DNA from: Firmicutes bacterium HGW-Firmicutes-7
GTDB lineage: Bacteria; Bacillota; Clostridia; Lachnospirales; Vallitaleaceae
Assembly (NCBI GenBank): GCA_002841375.1
Contig: PGZO01000020.1
Location: 1 to 64,000 of the forward strand
Length of the DNA stretch: 64,000 nucleotides
Direction: 5' to 3'
Every line of letters starts with the position of its first letter. Position 1 is the stretch's first letter. The notes under the pieces are model-generated. The model was not told the DNA's origin. It did no database searches and saw nothing but the letters and a program-made list of their open reading frames with translations. The position numbers were made by a program, and so were the translations under genes. Below are positions 17,169 through 25,436 of this stretch, in pieces.

Positions 17169-17957
17169 ATGAAAGTGACATCCACAGACATAAAAAATTC
17201 GTTTGGCAAGTATTTAAGGCTTTGTTCAACTGAGCCAGTGTACATTACTAAAAATGGTGAAATCATTGCAAAACTATTGAATCATACAAAAGAGGATGAA
17301 ATCATTGAAAATTCAGCTAATTTACGTCAGGTATTCGATGTGGATGCCTCAATGTATAAAGCTTATGATCCAGGCCGTGTTGCTGAAGCAATGGAAGTAT
17401 ATAATTTGAGTAGAGTTCAAATGACTTATGAAGAATTTAAAAACATGAATGAAGAGGCTAATAATCGTTACGAATATATTGATGGTGAAGTGTACATGTT
17501 GGGATCCCCTAATGTCTATCATCAACGAATTGTTTCAAGATTTCACATTGAAACTGATCGTTATTTAACGGGAAAACCTTGTGACGTATTTGTATCCCCT
17601 TTCGACGTCACATTGCTTCGTAGAGGAAATAATAAGTTCACAAACATTGTCCAACCAGACCTGTTGGTTATTTGCAATTGGAAAGAGGATACGAACGAGA
17701 GTGGAAGATATATGGGTATACCACGATTACTAGTCGAAGTACTATCCCCAGGGAATACGGTAAAAGAAATGTTTACTAAGTTGGATCTTTACAGAGATTC
17801 TGGCGTTGAAGAATATTGGGTCATTGATCCACTTAGAGGGAACGCGATACTTTATAGATTTAAAGACTATGACATTGTGGAAACGAAGGCTTTTAATGGG
17901 AACGATCAGTGTGAATCTATGATTTACCCTGGACTAACCTTTCGGGTGAATGAATAG
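17169..17957 (+). CDS. Phd-antitoxin-like / Uma2 nuclease fusion, copy B
   Basis: 262 residues. Like the protein at 15192, it has an N-terminal Phd/YefM-type segment (STDIKNSFGKYLRLC, then VYITKNGEIIAKLL). A linker about 25 residues longer follows, then a Uma2 domain with YEYIDGEVYMLGSP, IVQPDLLVIC, LLVEVLSPGNTVKEM and EEYWVIDP. Sequence divergence from copy A is considerable, so this is not a recent duplication. ATG 17169 follows CGAGGAGGG. Tandem repeats over its promoter suggest self-repression. No separate toxin gene of the RelE or Doc type is adjacent. Confidence 0.8.
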   Translation: MKVTSTDIKNSFGKYLRLCSTEPVYITKNGEIIAKLLNHTKEDEIIENSANLRQVFDVDASMYKAYDPGRVAEAMEVYNLSRVQMTYEEFKNMNEEANNRYEYIDGEVYMLGSPNVYHQRIVSRFHIETDRYLTGKPCDVFVSPFDVTLLRRGNNKFTNIVQPDLLVICNWKEDTNESGRYMGIPRLLVEVLSPGNTVKEMFTKLDLYRDSGVEEYWVIDPLRGNAILYRFKDYDIVETKAFNGNDQCESMIYPGLTFRVNE

Positions 17958-18002
17958 TTAGTTGTTCCAATTACAGATGAACGTCGGATTACCTAATTAA
18001 AT

Positions 18003-18029
18003 GACAGCTTGATTTTTATCAAAGCTGTC
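18003..18029 (+). terminator. Weak terminator-like hairpin
   Basis: GACAGCTTGAT pairs with ATCAAAGCTGTC with one bulge; only a short GTTT follows. It lies about 45 bases after the second Phd-Uma2 gene. Confidence 0.45.
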
Positions 18030-18107
18030 GTTTAGATTATATATGCACATGTTTGGTAAAAAAGTTTCGAAGTATATGAATGTTCACAGAAAAGCTTTTA
18101 TTTTGTA

Positions 18108-18134
18108 ATATATGATATAATATATATCATATAT
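18108..18134. promoter_or_regulatory. Perfect palindrome over a -10 box upstream of the opu operon
   Basis: ATATATGATATA (18108-18119) and its exact complement (18123-18134) flank ATA; TATAAT is at 18116-18121. Position and symmetry suggest a repressor operator controlling the osmolyte transporter. It shares the layout (central ATA, -10 inside) with the palindrome at 2689. Confidence 0.6.
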
Positions 18135-18204
18135 CTTGGAATTATGATAATCTGAAATACATAACAGAGAATGAATTGATTTATGAATAGAAAGGAGATG
18201 AAAA

Positions 18205-18852
18205 ATGCAGTTTTTTTATCGAGTATTACAACTCTACATAGAACGATGGGATTTTTTTCTCGAATTATTGCTTGAGCATATTTATCTAACTTTTATAGCT
18301 ATTTTATTGATTAGTACCATAGGGATTATCTTAGGAATTACAATGACCAGAAATGGTACACTTGCAAATATTATAATGACCATCGTTAATTTTATTTATA
18401 CGATTCCATCCATTGCACTCTTTGGATTTTTTGTATCGATCACAGGAATTGGTTTTAAAAGTGCATTAATTGCACTTGTCATCTATGGTCTATTGCCAAT
18501 TATTAGAAATACGTATGTTGGTATTAGTGAGGTTGATTCTTTTCTCATTGAATCATCAATCGGTATGGGGACTACAAATTTTCAACTCTTATATAAAGTC
18601 CAGTTACCGCTCGCTTTACCTGTAATATTTGCAGGATTTCGAACGATGGTTATTATGACGATTGCATTAGGTGCTATAGCTTCCTTTATTGGAGCTGGAG
18701 GACTTGGGGTGGCCATTTGGAGAGGCATTACAACCTATTATCCAGAAATGACCTTTGCAGGTAGTATGCTCGTCGCATTATTAGCCATTATACTTGATTT
18801 TATATTAGGTAGGATTGAAAAAATAATTAAGAAAAAAACATTTGGAATTTAA
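18205..18852 (+). CDS. Osmolyte ABC transporter permease (OpuCB-type)
   Basis: 215 residues with about five membrane helices and the binding-protein-dependent permease signature (EASIGMGTTNFQLLYKVQLP region, here reading ESSIGMG). This is the size and sequence of OpuCB/OpuCD and ProW-type permeases for glycine betaine, carnitine or choline. ATG 18205 follows AAAGGAGATG. It is first in a permease, binding protein, ATPase operon. Only one permease gene is present, whereas OpuC systems often have two, so a homodimeric channel is expected. Confidence 0.88.
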   Translation: MQFFYRVLQLYIERWDFFLELLLEHIYLTFIAILLISTIGIILGITMTRNGTLANIIMTIVNFIYTIPSIALFGFFVSITGIGFKSALIALVIYGLLPIIRNTYVGISEVDSFLIESSIGMGTTNFQLLYKVQLPLALPVIFAGFRTMVIMTIALGAIASFIGAGGLGVAIWRGITTYYPEMTFAGSMLVALLAIILDFILGRIEKIIKKKTFGI

Positions 18853-18865
18853 AGGAGGTATTATT

Positions 18866-19753
18866 ATGTTGAAGAAAGCCGTTGGAGTGATTCTATTTAT
18901 TGTTATGATTGTCAGTGTTACTGGCTGTGGGAAAGAAGATAAGAAAGTTACTGTTGCATCTAAGCCCCATACAGAGCAGTATATTTTGGCGGAGATATTA
19001 ACTCAACTCATTGAAGAACATACAGATATTAGTGTTGAAAAAAAACTTGGTATCGGTGGTGGAACAGCAAATATTCATCCTGCTATGTTAAAAGGCGAAA
19101 TTGATATTTATCCAGAATATACTGGAACAGGGTGGCTCTTTGTACTAAAAGAGGAATTGATATCAGATCCAGATGCCTTATACGAAGCGGTAAAAGAAAA
19201 ATATTTAGAAGAATATGGCATCCTGTGGCTTGATCTCTATGGGTTTAATAATACGTATGCTTTAGCCATCAAGCAAACGATTGCAGATGAACTAAAACTT
19301 GAAACCTACGAAGATTTAGCAAAAGTAAGTGGTCAATTTATATTTGGTGCAAATTATGATTTTTTTGAACGAGAAGATGGCTATAATGGTTTAAAGAATA
19401 CATATGGATTTAATTTCAAGGACACGAAAGAAATGGATATAGGATTAAAATACGAGGCTATTGCTTCAGATGAGATCGATATAATCAATGCTTTTTCAAC
19501 GGATGGGTTGTTGAAGGAATACGACTTAAAAGTGCTTAAGGATAATAAGAATTATTTTCCTGCATATCAAGCGACAACCTTAATTAGGAAAGAAACTTTG
19601 GACAAGTATCCAGAATTACAGGAAGTATTAAATATGTTAGCAGGACAAATTAGTGATGAAGAAATGATTCAAATGAATTATTCTGTTGAGAAGGAAAATA
19701 AGGATCCAAAAGATGTAGCACAACAATTTCTAAAAGAGAAAGGTTTACTATAA
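18866..19753 (+). CDS. Osmolyte-binding lipoprotein (OpuCC-type)
   Basis: 295 residues. Signal peptide with lipobox VTGC and lipid-anchored Cys21, then an OpuAC/ProX-type periplasmic-binding domain. Segments ASKPHTEQYILAEIL, GGGTANIHPAMLKGEIDIYPEYTGTGW and SDEIDIINAFSTDGLL are family hallmarks for quaternary ammonium binders. The start at 18866 is set by AAAGGAGG at 18851-18858, which overlaps the permease stop. Its stop overlaps the ATPase start (TAATG). It captures the osmolyte outside the membrane; which betaine it prefers cannot be told from sequence by eye. Confidence 0.9.
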   Translation: MLKKAVGVILFIVMIVSVTGCGKEDKKVTVASKPHTEQYILAEILTQLIEEHTDISVEKKLGIGGGTANIHPAMLKGEIDIYPEYTGTGWLFVLKEELISDPDALYEAVKEKYLEEYGILWLDLYGFNNTYALAIKQTIADELKLETYEDLAKVSGQFIFGANYDFFEREDGYNGLKNTYGFNFKDTKEMDIGLKYEAIASDEIDIINAFSTDGLLKEYDLKVLKDNKNYFPAYQATTLIRKETLDKYPELQEVLNMLAGQISDEEMIQMNYSVEKENKDPKDVAQQFLKEKGLL

Positions 19754-20703
19754 TGCCTATTATCAGCTTTCAAGATGTAAGAAAAACATATGATCATGTA
19801 CCAGTACTTGATCAATTTAATCTGACAATTGAGCAGGGAGAATTTGTTGTCTTACTTGGTCCTTCGGGTTGCGGTAAGACAACAATTCTAAAATTGATTA
19901 ATGGCCTTTTGAAACCAGATAAAGGTGTTATAAGTGTCCATTCAAAAGCACTATCAGAGTGGGATCTTATTCAGCTTCGAAGGCGTATTGGTTATGTCAT
20001 ACAGCAAGTTGGGTTACTACCTCATCTAACCATTGAAAAAAACATATGTTATACACTTAATCTTATCAAAGCATCAAAAGACGACATGAATAAAAGAGCA
20101 AAAGAACTCATTGACTTTGTTGGGATGGATGAAAGTTATCTTAAAAGATACCCGAGGGCATTAAGTGGTGGACAGCAACAAAGAATTGGTGTTGCAAGAG
20201 CATTAGCTTCTGATCCAGATATTATTTTGATGGATGAACCTTTCGGCGCAGTAGATGAGGTAACTAGGCGTAGTCTACAAGATGAGATGCTTAAGATTCA
20301 TCAGAAATTGGGTAAAACAATTATTTTTGTTACGCATGATATAGAAGAGGCCATCAAACTAGGCACGCGTATTGTGCTTTTAAATGAAGGCCGAATTGAT
20401 CGTGATTATAACAAGAAATCCTTCGTACTTACTAAAGAAAGAAGCGATTATGCAGAGCATTTTTTTGGTTCTAAAGATTTTATAGCCTATTTAAACACAA
20501 TCTCGATATCTGCTTGTCTCAATAAAGTAATGGACATCAGCAGTAATCATAAGGATGATTATCCAAGTATTAATGGTAACTTATCTATTTTGCAAGGGAT
20601 TCAAAGGTGTATAGAAACCCAGCACAATACACTTTGTGTAGTGGATGATCAGGCGCATCAATTAGGTTACTTTTCAATTAATTCTATTTATCATTTATTA
20701 TAG
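19753..20703 (+). CDS. Osmolyte ABC transporter ATPase (OpuCA-type)
   Basis: 316 residues. Walker A GPSGCGKTT at 36-44, signature LSGGQQQR at 137-144, Walker B IILMDEP near 157-163 and the H-loop FVTHD. The C-terminal 70 residues contain one CBS-like unit (TLCVVDDQAHQLGYFSI), where OpuCA and OpuAA usually carry a CBS pair that senses ionic strength. The tail may therefore be shortened. Translationally coupled to the binding-protein gene. It drives import of a compatible solute together with the two upstream genes. Confidence 0.9.
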   Translation: MPIISFQDVRKTYDHVPVLDQFNLTIEQGEFVVLLGPSGCGKTTILKLINGLLKPDKGVISVHSKALSEWDLIQLRRRIGYVIQQVGLLPHLTIEKNICYTLNLIKASKDDMNKRAKELIDFVGMDESYLKRYPRALSGGQQQRIGVARALASDPDIILMDEPFGAVDEVTRRSLQDEMLKIHQKLGKTIIFVTHDIEEAIKLGTRIVLLNEGRIDRDYNKKSFVLTKERSDYAEHFFGSKDFIAYLNTISISACLNKVMDISSNHKDDYPSINGNLSILQGIQRCIETQHNTLCVVDDQAHQLGYFSINSIYHLL

Positions 20704-20777
20704 GTTTTGTGGAATCAGTAAACTAAATTCTGAACTACAAAAATCTAAGTTGATTTAAGTAATAAACGAATAAAAGG

Positions 20778-20820
20778 AAAAAACAAGGCTTCTGCAATAT
20801 ATTTCAGAAGCCTTGTTTTG
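20778..20820. terminator. Bidirectional terminator
   Basis: AAAACAAGGCTTCTG (20780-20794) and its exact complement (20805-20819) form a 15-bp stem with A-rich and T-rich flanks, so it works in both directions. It separates the opu operon from the convergent gene at 20888. Confidence 0.9.
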
Positions 20821-20887
20821 CTAATAGGGATGGTTAATAAACGATTAATATTTAGCCCTTTACTTGGAGAAATTAGTGTATAAAGGG

Positions 20888-21250
20888 TTATTCGTTATGA
20901 CATCCGTGTTCATGTTCATGACAGGAGTCACCAGAGTCACTAAGAGACCCATCAAGCCATTTATGAGCCACTGTCTTCACATCACCAGAACAGCCACGTA
21001 ATACTTCTATCCCTGAGTTGTTCAATGCCATTACGGCACCATCACCCATATTGCCGGCAAGCATGATTTTTACACCCATTTCTGAAAGGGTTTGTGCGAT
21101 ATTTGATTTGCAACCACACCCTTCTGGGGATGTGATGATTTCTTCTTTAATTATTTGTTTATTGTCGTCAATTGTTAATACAGTGAAGTATTCACAATGA
21201 CCAAAATGATCGTCTATAACATTCTGGCGTGTAGGTAATGAGATTTTCAT
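20888..21250 (-). CDS. NifX/NifB-family cofactor-binding-like protein
   Basis: 120 residues of the dinitrogenase iron-molybdenum cofactor (NifX/NifB C-terminal) family. Seen are MKISLPTRQNVIDDHFGHCEYF, CGCKSNIAQTLSEMGVKIMLAGNMG and NNSGIEVLRGCSGD. A His/Cys-rich tail (CHEHEHGCHNE) may bind a metal. I start at 21250 because GGAGGTCCTTGT lies directly before this ATG, and the family begins with the MKI strand. No nitrogenase genes are near. Such stand-alone proteins occur widely in anaerobes and probably handle iron-sulfur or metal clusters. Confidence 0.85.
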   Translation of the reverse strand: MKISLPTRQNVIDDHFGHCEYFTVLTIDDNKQIIKEEIITSPEGCGCKSNIAQTLSEMGVKIMLAGNMGDGAVMALNNSGIEVLRGCSGDVKTVAHKWLDGSLSDSGDSCHEHEHGCHNE

Positions 21251-21667
21251 ACAAGGACCTCCATAGGTTTCATAAATCAATTTATTATTGATAGTTGACA
21301 TATCTTGTATTATATAGGCAATTAAGGACATATGTCAATAATTTAAATGAGGTGAGTTGGTAATCCTATATTTTAAAATAAAGATATAGAGAGGAGCGTT
21401 ATTTGAAATGAATTAATTCAAGATGTTTATATAGAATGGCTGCGTTTCTTTATCCTACAGTAAAGAAAAGCAGCCGTATTAGCATAAATTCCTTTGTAAA
21501 TATAGAAAATTGCGATATAATTAAAGCAAATTAGTATAGTTACTTTTTAAACCCATGTTCACGTGACTGTGGGGACGAAGAAGAAACTGAAGAATAGAAA
21601 CAAATTAAATCGTTTAAAAAATACCACCAAGGAAATCTTATGACTGTTTAAAAATTAGTTACATAGG
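21251..21667. other. Intergenic region with one hairpin
   Basis: No ORF of note. An inverted repeat at 21438-21475 (GGCTGCGTTTCTTTA against TAAAGAAAAGCAGCC, one mismatch) forms a stable hairpin but is not followed by T. It may be an old terminator or an RNA structure. Confidence 0.5.
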
Positions 21668-22285
21668 ATGGATTTTCTTGTTGAAGAAGGTGAAAACTTG
21701 GAAAAGCATGTAAGTGAGATACAACGTTGTTGGTGGACGGGAACAGATGAGATATATTGTCAATATCATGATGAAGAATGGGGAAGACCTAGTCATGATG
21801 ATCGACATCTCTTTGAGATGCTCTGTTTAGAAGGTGCCCAAGCTGGATTGTCTTGGATTACCATTTTGAAAAAGAGAGTGCAATACCAAAAGCTATATAA
21901 AGGATTTCATCCGATAGAAGTTGCCAATATGACGGATGAGGAGTTAGAGAACATTTTATTAGACCCAGGAATTATTCGTAATCGTCTGAAGGTATACGGC
22001 TTTCGTAAAAATGCAAAGGCGTTTTTGGGCGTTGTCGAGGAATTTGGTTCATTTGAAAAATATCTTTGGCATTTTGTAGATTATCAGGTTATTATCAACA
22101 ATTTTTCTTCAGCTCATGAAGTACCAGTCAAAACAGAAATCAGCGATCGTATGGCAAAAGATCTTAAAAAGAGAGGTTTTACCTTTGTTGGTTCAACGAT
22201 TTGTTATGCGTATATGCAAGCGGTGGGTTTGGTGAATGACCATACGACAGATTGCTATAAACATCATCAACGACTCACAACTTAA
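21668..22285 (+). CDS. tag: DNA-3-methyladenine glycosylase I
   Basis: About 205 residues. The Tag family markers are RCWWTGTDEIYCQYHDEEWG at the start of the domain, EGAQAGLSWITILKKR, and VNDHTTDCYKHHQR at the end. The Cys/His residues at the two ends form the zinc clip typical of Tag. It excises 3-methyladenine from alkylated DNA. The ATG at 21668 has only a weak ribosome site. A TTG near 21698 preceded by GAAGGTG is an alternative that would remove about ten residues before the conserved domain. Confidence 0.92.
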   Translation: MDFLVEEGENLEKHVSEIQRCWWTGTDEIYCQYHDEEWGRPSHDDRHLFEMLCLEGAQAGLSWITILKKRVQYQKLYKGFHPIEVANMTDEELENILLDPGIIRNRLKVYGFRKNAKAFLGVVEEFGSFEKYLWHFVDYQVIINNFSSAHEVPVKTEISDRMAKDLKKRGFTFVGSTICYAYMQAVGLVNDHTTDCYKHHQRLTT

Positions 22286-22434
22286 GTCGAGGGCATGAAG
22301 GGTTGTTGTGGAAAATGATAAGCATTGCGAATGACAAGTGTATGATTCATGAGAATTGGTTATAGGTGTTGGATATTTTAAATACTAAAAAGAATTGAAC
22401 ATACAAAAAATGGTGTTCTATTTAAGGAGGATAT

Positions 22435-22761
22435 ATGGCTTCAAGTTTAGATTTTGTAGAATACGTATGTGAGCAAATTAGTGGTGCTGGCGGTATTACA
22501 TATAGGAAAATGTTTGGGGAATATGGTATTTATTGTGAGGGAAAAATTATAGGACTTATTTGCGATAATCAATTCTTTGTTAAGAAAACAATAGTAGGTG
22601 CAGACCTTTTACCATCAGCAGAGGAAGCACCGCCATATACAAGCGCAAAGCCTCATTTTGTAATTGAGGCCTTAGATGATAAAGAGTTTTTAGCTGAGTT
22701 CATTCGCAAAACTTGCGATGAATTACCAATGCCTAAACCTAAAAAGAAAAAACAGGTTTAA
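22435..22761 (+). CDS. TfoX N-terminal domain protein
   Basis: 108 residues matching TfoX_N: TYRKMFGEYGIYCEGKIIGLICDNQFFVK, followed by PSAEEAPPYTSAKPHFVIEALDDKEFL, and a Lys-rich end. The length equals the stand-alone domain. In gamma-proteobacteria TfoX regulates competence, but single-domain Firmicute proteins of this type have no established role. ATG 22435 has AAGGAGG upstream. Confidence 0.85.
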   Translation: MASSLDFVEYVCEQISGAGGITYRKMFGEYGIYCEGKIIGLICDNQFFVKKTIVGADLLPSAEEAPPYTSAKPHFVIEALDDKEFLAEFIRKTCDELPMPKPKKKKQV

Positions 22762-22978
22762 TAGGAGAATTCAGCAAAGAAATATTTCATTACTGCTTAA
22801 GTTAAATAAGATAATAATTATAAACAGCTAATATAAACGAAATTAAAGCTAAAAGGGATATAAAAAATGAGGTTGTATGCATTTGTATTTATAGGTATAA
22901 TGGAAGGAGAAGGCTATTGGAGTGAATAATATTAGTTATTTGGTCTTGTAGAACAATAAAAAGTAGAAAGTAGGCATT

Positions 22979-24556
22979 ATGACTAATAATTTTAGCAGCT
23001 TAGGTGTCACATCCTCAATTATTGAGGCGATAAAAGAAATGGACATTGTAACGCCAACAGACGTTCAACAGGAGACGATCCCTCATATTCTGAAACAGAA
23101 GGATCTTATTGTTATGTCAAAAACTGGCAGTGGAAAGACGGGTGCTTTTGGCATTCCAATACTCCAATCCATTGATCCAAAGGGTTATGGACCTCGTGGA
23201 TTAATATTGACACCCACACGGGAACTGGCAGTCCAAGTAGATCAAGATATTAAGAAAATGTCTAAGTATTTGGATATTCGTACAACGGCAGTTTATGGAC
23301 AGCACGATATTAAGGCTGAGATTCATGCCTTGAAAAGCGGTGTTTCAGTAGTCACCGGAACGCCAGGTAGGGTATCAGATCACCTTAGAAGAAAGACTTT
23401 AGAAACTAAAAACATCCAATTTGTTGTCCTTGATGAAGCGGATCGTATGTTAGATATGGGATTTATAGATCAAGTTGTTCAGATTATAAAAGAACTACCA
23501 AGAAAACGTGTGACGTTGTTGTTTTCGGCCACAATGCCACCAGAAATCCAAAGAATATGCAAATCCTATATGAATCAGCCTATTACCATAGAATTACAAT
23601 CTGAAACCAAAACTGTGGATACGGTGAAGCAGGTTTATTATCGGGTTCAATCAAAAGAGAAGTGTGCCCAATTGAACAGATTGCTGAAGGTGGAACAACC
23701 AGACCGTTGCATGATTTTTTGTAATACAAGAGATGAAGTGGATCGCGTACAAGTTTATTTATCAAGAAAAGGATATATAACTGAAGGCCTTCATGGTGCC
23801 AACACACAAGGTCATAGAATGAGAACGATTCAGAAATTTAAAGAAGGTAAGCTTAAGATTCTTGTTGCGACAGACGTAGCAGCTCGAGGAATACATATTG
23901 AAGACTTATCTTTGGTTATTAACTATGATGTGCCTGGAGATAAAAACAGTTATGTACATCGTATTGGACGAACGGCAAGAGCAGGTAACAGTGGTAAAGC
24001 AATTACCTTGGCAACTAGTGAAGACATAATGTCTTTATATGAGATAGAAGAGCATGTTGGCGTTCTGTTAGAGGAAGTGGAACTACCCACAGATGCTCAC
24101 GTGAAAGAATGTGTAGATAAAATGCCACAACCTAAGATCCATCCAAAAAGTGAGCAACAACACGAGCCAAAGAAATCTCCAATTAGGGAGCAACAGCAAG
24201 AATCAAAGAAGCCTCTAATCAGGGAGCAGCAACCAGAATCAAAGGTTTCTACAATCAAGGAGCAGCAGTCAATAAAGTCTCCAATTAGAGCGCAACAACA
24301 GGAACCAAAGAAGCGTCCAATCATGGAACATCAACTGGAACCTCATACTAGACCACAGCTTCCCAAAACAGAACTGTCAAAAAGGGAACCAAAGGTAGAA
24401 GCACCAAAGGCACCTAAAGAGAAAACGAAAAAGGGTAAAGAAGTGACCCTGATATTAAAAAATCTCGGTCCTGTAAAGGTCACTTACCGCGAAGAGCCAA
24501 AGGAGAAAACTTCTTTGAAAAATTTAGTTTCTGGTATATTTAAAAAAGAGAAATAA
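22979..24556 (+). CDS. DEAD-box RNA helicase with repeat-rich tail
   Basis: 525 residues. Q-motif region VTPTDVQQETIP, motif I SKTGSGKT (47-54), DEAD (152-155), SAT in FSATMP, motif V and VI VATDVAARGIH and HRIGRTARAG. This is a complete two-lobe RNA helicase for RNA remodelling, of the CshA/RhlE-like class. Residues about 385-460 are degenerate repeats of roughly 13-16 residues built on the pattern I-REQQ-ESKK, then a basic tail ending LKNLVSGIFKKEK. The tail is probably disordered and RNA-binding. The start ATG at 22979 lacks a clear ribosome site; the preceding 20 bases read AAAAAGTAGAAAGTAGGCAT. Confidence 0.93.
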   Translation: MTNNFSSLGVTSSIIEAIKEMDIVTPTDVQQETIPHILKQKDLIVMSKTGSGKTGAFGIPILQSIDPKGYGPRGLILTPTRELAVQVDQDIKKMSKYLDIRTTAVYGQHDIKAEIHALKSGVSVVTGTPGRVSDHLRRKTLETKNIQFVVLDEADRMLDMGFIDQVVQIIKELPRKRVTLLFSATMPPEIQRICKSYMNQPITIELQSETKTVDTVKQVYYRVQSKEKCAQLNRLLKVEQPDRCMIFCNTRDEVDRVQVYLSRKGYITEGLHGANTQGHRMRTIQKFKEGKLKILVATDVAARGIHIEDLSLVINYDVPGDKNSYVHRIGRTARAGNSGKAITLATSEDIMSLYEIEEHVGVLLEEVELPTDAHVKECVDKMPQPKIHPKSEQQHEPKKSPIREQQQESKKPLIREQQPESKVSTIKEQQSIKSPIRAQQQEPKKRPIMEHQLEPHTRPQLPKTELSKREPKVEAPKAPKEKTKKGKEVTLILKNLGPVKVTYREEPKEKTSLKNLVSGIFKKEK

Positions 24557-24605
24557 TAATACTTATGTTTTCATCAGACATTAAGGGCATACCGATAAAA
24601 TGGTT

Positions 24606-24644
24606 ATATCTGAGTCAAAGTATATTTTGGCCCAGATATTTTTT
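24606..24644 (+). terminator. Rho-independent terminator
   Basis: ATATCTG (24606-24612) pairs with CAGATAT (24633-24639), with an inner CAAA/TTTG pairing, followed by six T. It lies 50 bases after the helicase gene. Confidence 0.75.
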
Positions 24645-24816
24645 AATAGTTCTTTTGTAATTCAAAATCTGGTGAATGATCGTTATTATTAGCAAATCAT
24701 GTGGCAATAGGACCCCATAAATACTATTGTGATTCAAGAAATCTATGATATCATTAAACAAAAGTAAAGTTGTACATACTAATTAGATTAGTAGAAAATT
24801 AAAGGAGGAACATAGG

Positions 24817-25203
24817 GTGTTGCCGAAAAAGAAATCATTTAGTTGGATTTGTGTTTTAGCAGGGGTGTTTACAATAAATGTAGTGGCATTATTAATGAGC
24901 AGAGTTGTATTAAGCGTTACAGTTGATATTGTAAATATTATGGCTTTTGCAATATTATCGTTAATTATATCAGGAATTGCTTCAATGGGATATTTTGGTA
25001 TTAGCGTGTTTTCATATGCATTTATTTTCTTTAATGCTTTAGGACTATGCTATATGTATTTTGTTATCTTATCAAATAAAAGTGATGGTTGGTTAGATTT
25101 AGCAAGTTTTATAGGCTTCATTTTTATTGCAGGCTTTGGTATTTTTATTGGAATAATAGCTGAGCTTATTTATCGGGTGATTAAACGAAATAAAGTGAAA
25201 TAG
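24817..25203 (+). CDS. Four-helix membrane protein, unknown
   Basis: 128 residues from GTG 24817 (AAAGGAGG upstream; a TTG at 24820 is equally possible). Four hydrophobic helices are visible: WICVLAGVFTINVVALLM, IMAFAILSLIISGIASM, FSYAFIFFNALGLCYMYFVI and FIGFIFIAGFGIFIGIIAEL. The C-terminus is basic (IKRNKVK). No family recognised. It appears to be a single-gene unit. Confidence 0.7.
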   Translation: MLPKKKSFSWICVLAGVFTINVVALLMSRVVLSVTVDIVNIMAFAILSLIISGIASMGYFGISVFSYAFIFFNALGLCYMYFVILSNKSDGWLDLASFIGFIFIAGFGIFIGIIAELIYRVIKRNKVK

Positions 25204-25300
25204 GTAGAAGTAAAAGTTAGTTGGTAGTAATCTATAGTGCTTCAACGTTGCTTAACCTATTTTTTACAACACGATAAAGTCGATTTAATAATTATATAGT

Positions 25301-25369
25301 ATCATTAGGGTGTCAAAAGCATTTAATTGTTCTTTTTTCTACAACTTGCTTTTGACAAGCTAATGATAG
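25301..25369. other. Long two-part inverted repeat
   Basis: Outer arms TATCATTAG and its exact complement, a 3x3 internal loop, then inner arms GTCAAAAGCA and its exact complement, enclosing 25 bases. In total 19 paired bases. No T-run follows. It lies between the membrane protein and the nucleotidase. It could be an untranslated-region structure or a miniature repeat; no second copy was found in the window. Confidence 0.5.
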
Positions 25370-25436
25370 GCTACATTGATAATGTACCGTATAATAAAGG
25401 CTAATCAGCTTAATTGAATCAAAAAGGAGTAGAAAA

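Noticed and set aside
24097-24324. Cys-rich repetitive ORF on the minus strand (SCCCSLIGDFF units)
   Set aside because: It is the antisense image of the Gln/Glu-rich repeats in the RNA helicase tail and has no ribosome site.
24130-24350. Repeat array considered as a possible CRISPR
   Set aside because: Repeats are in frame within a helicase gene, degenerate and without spacers of constant length.
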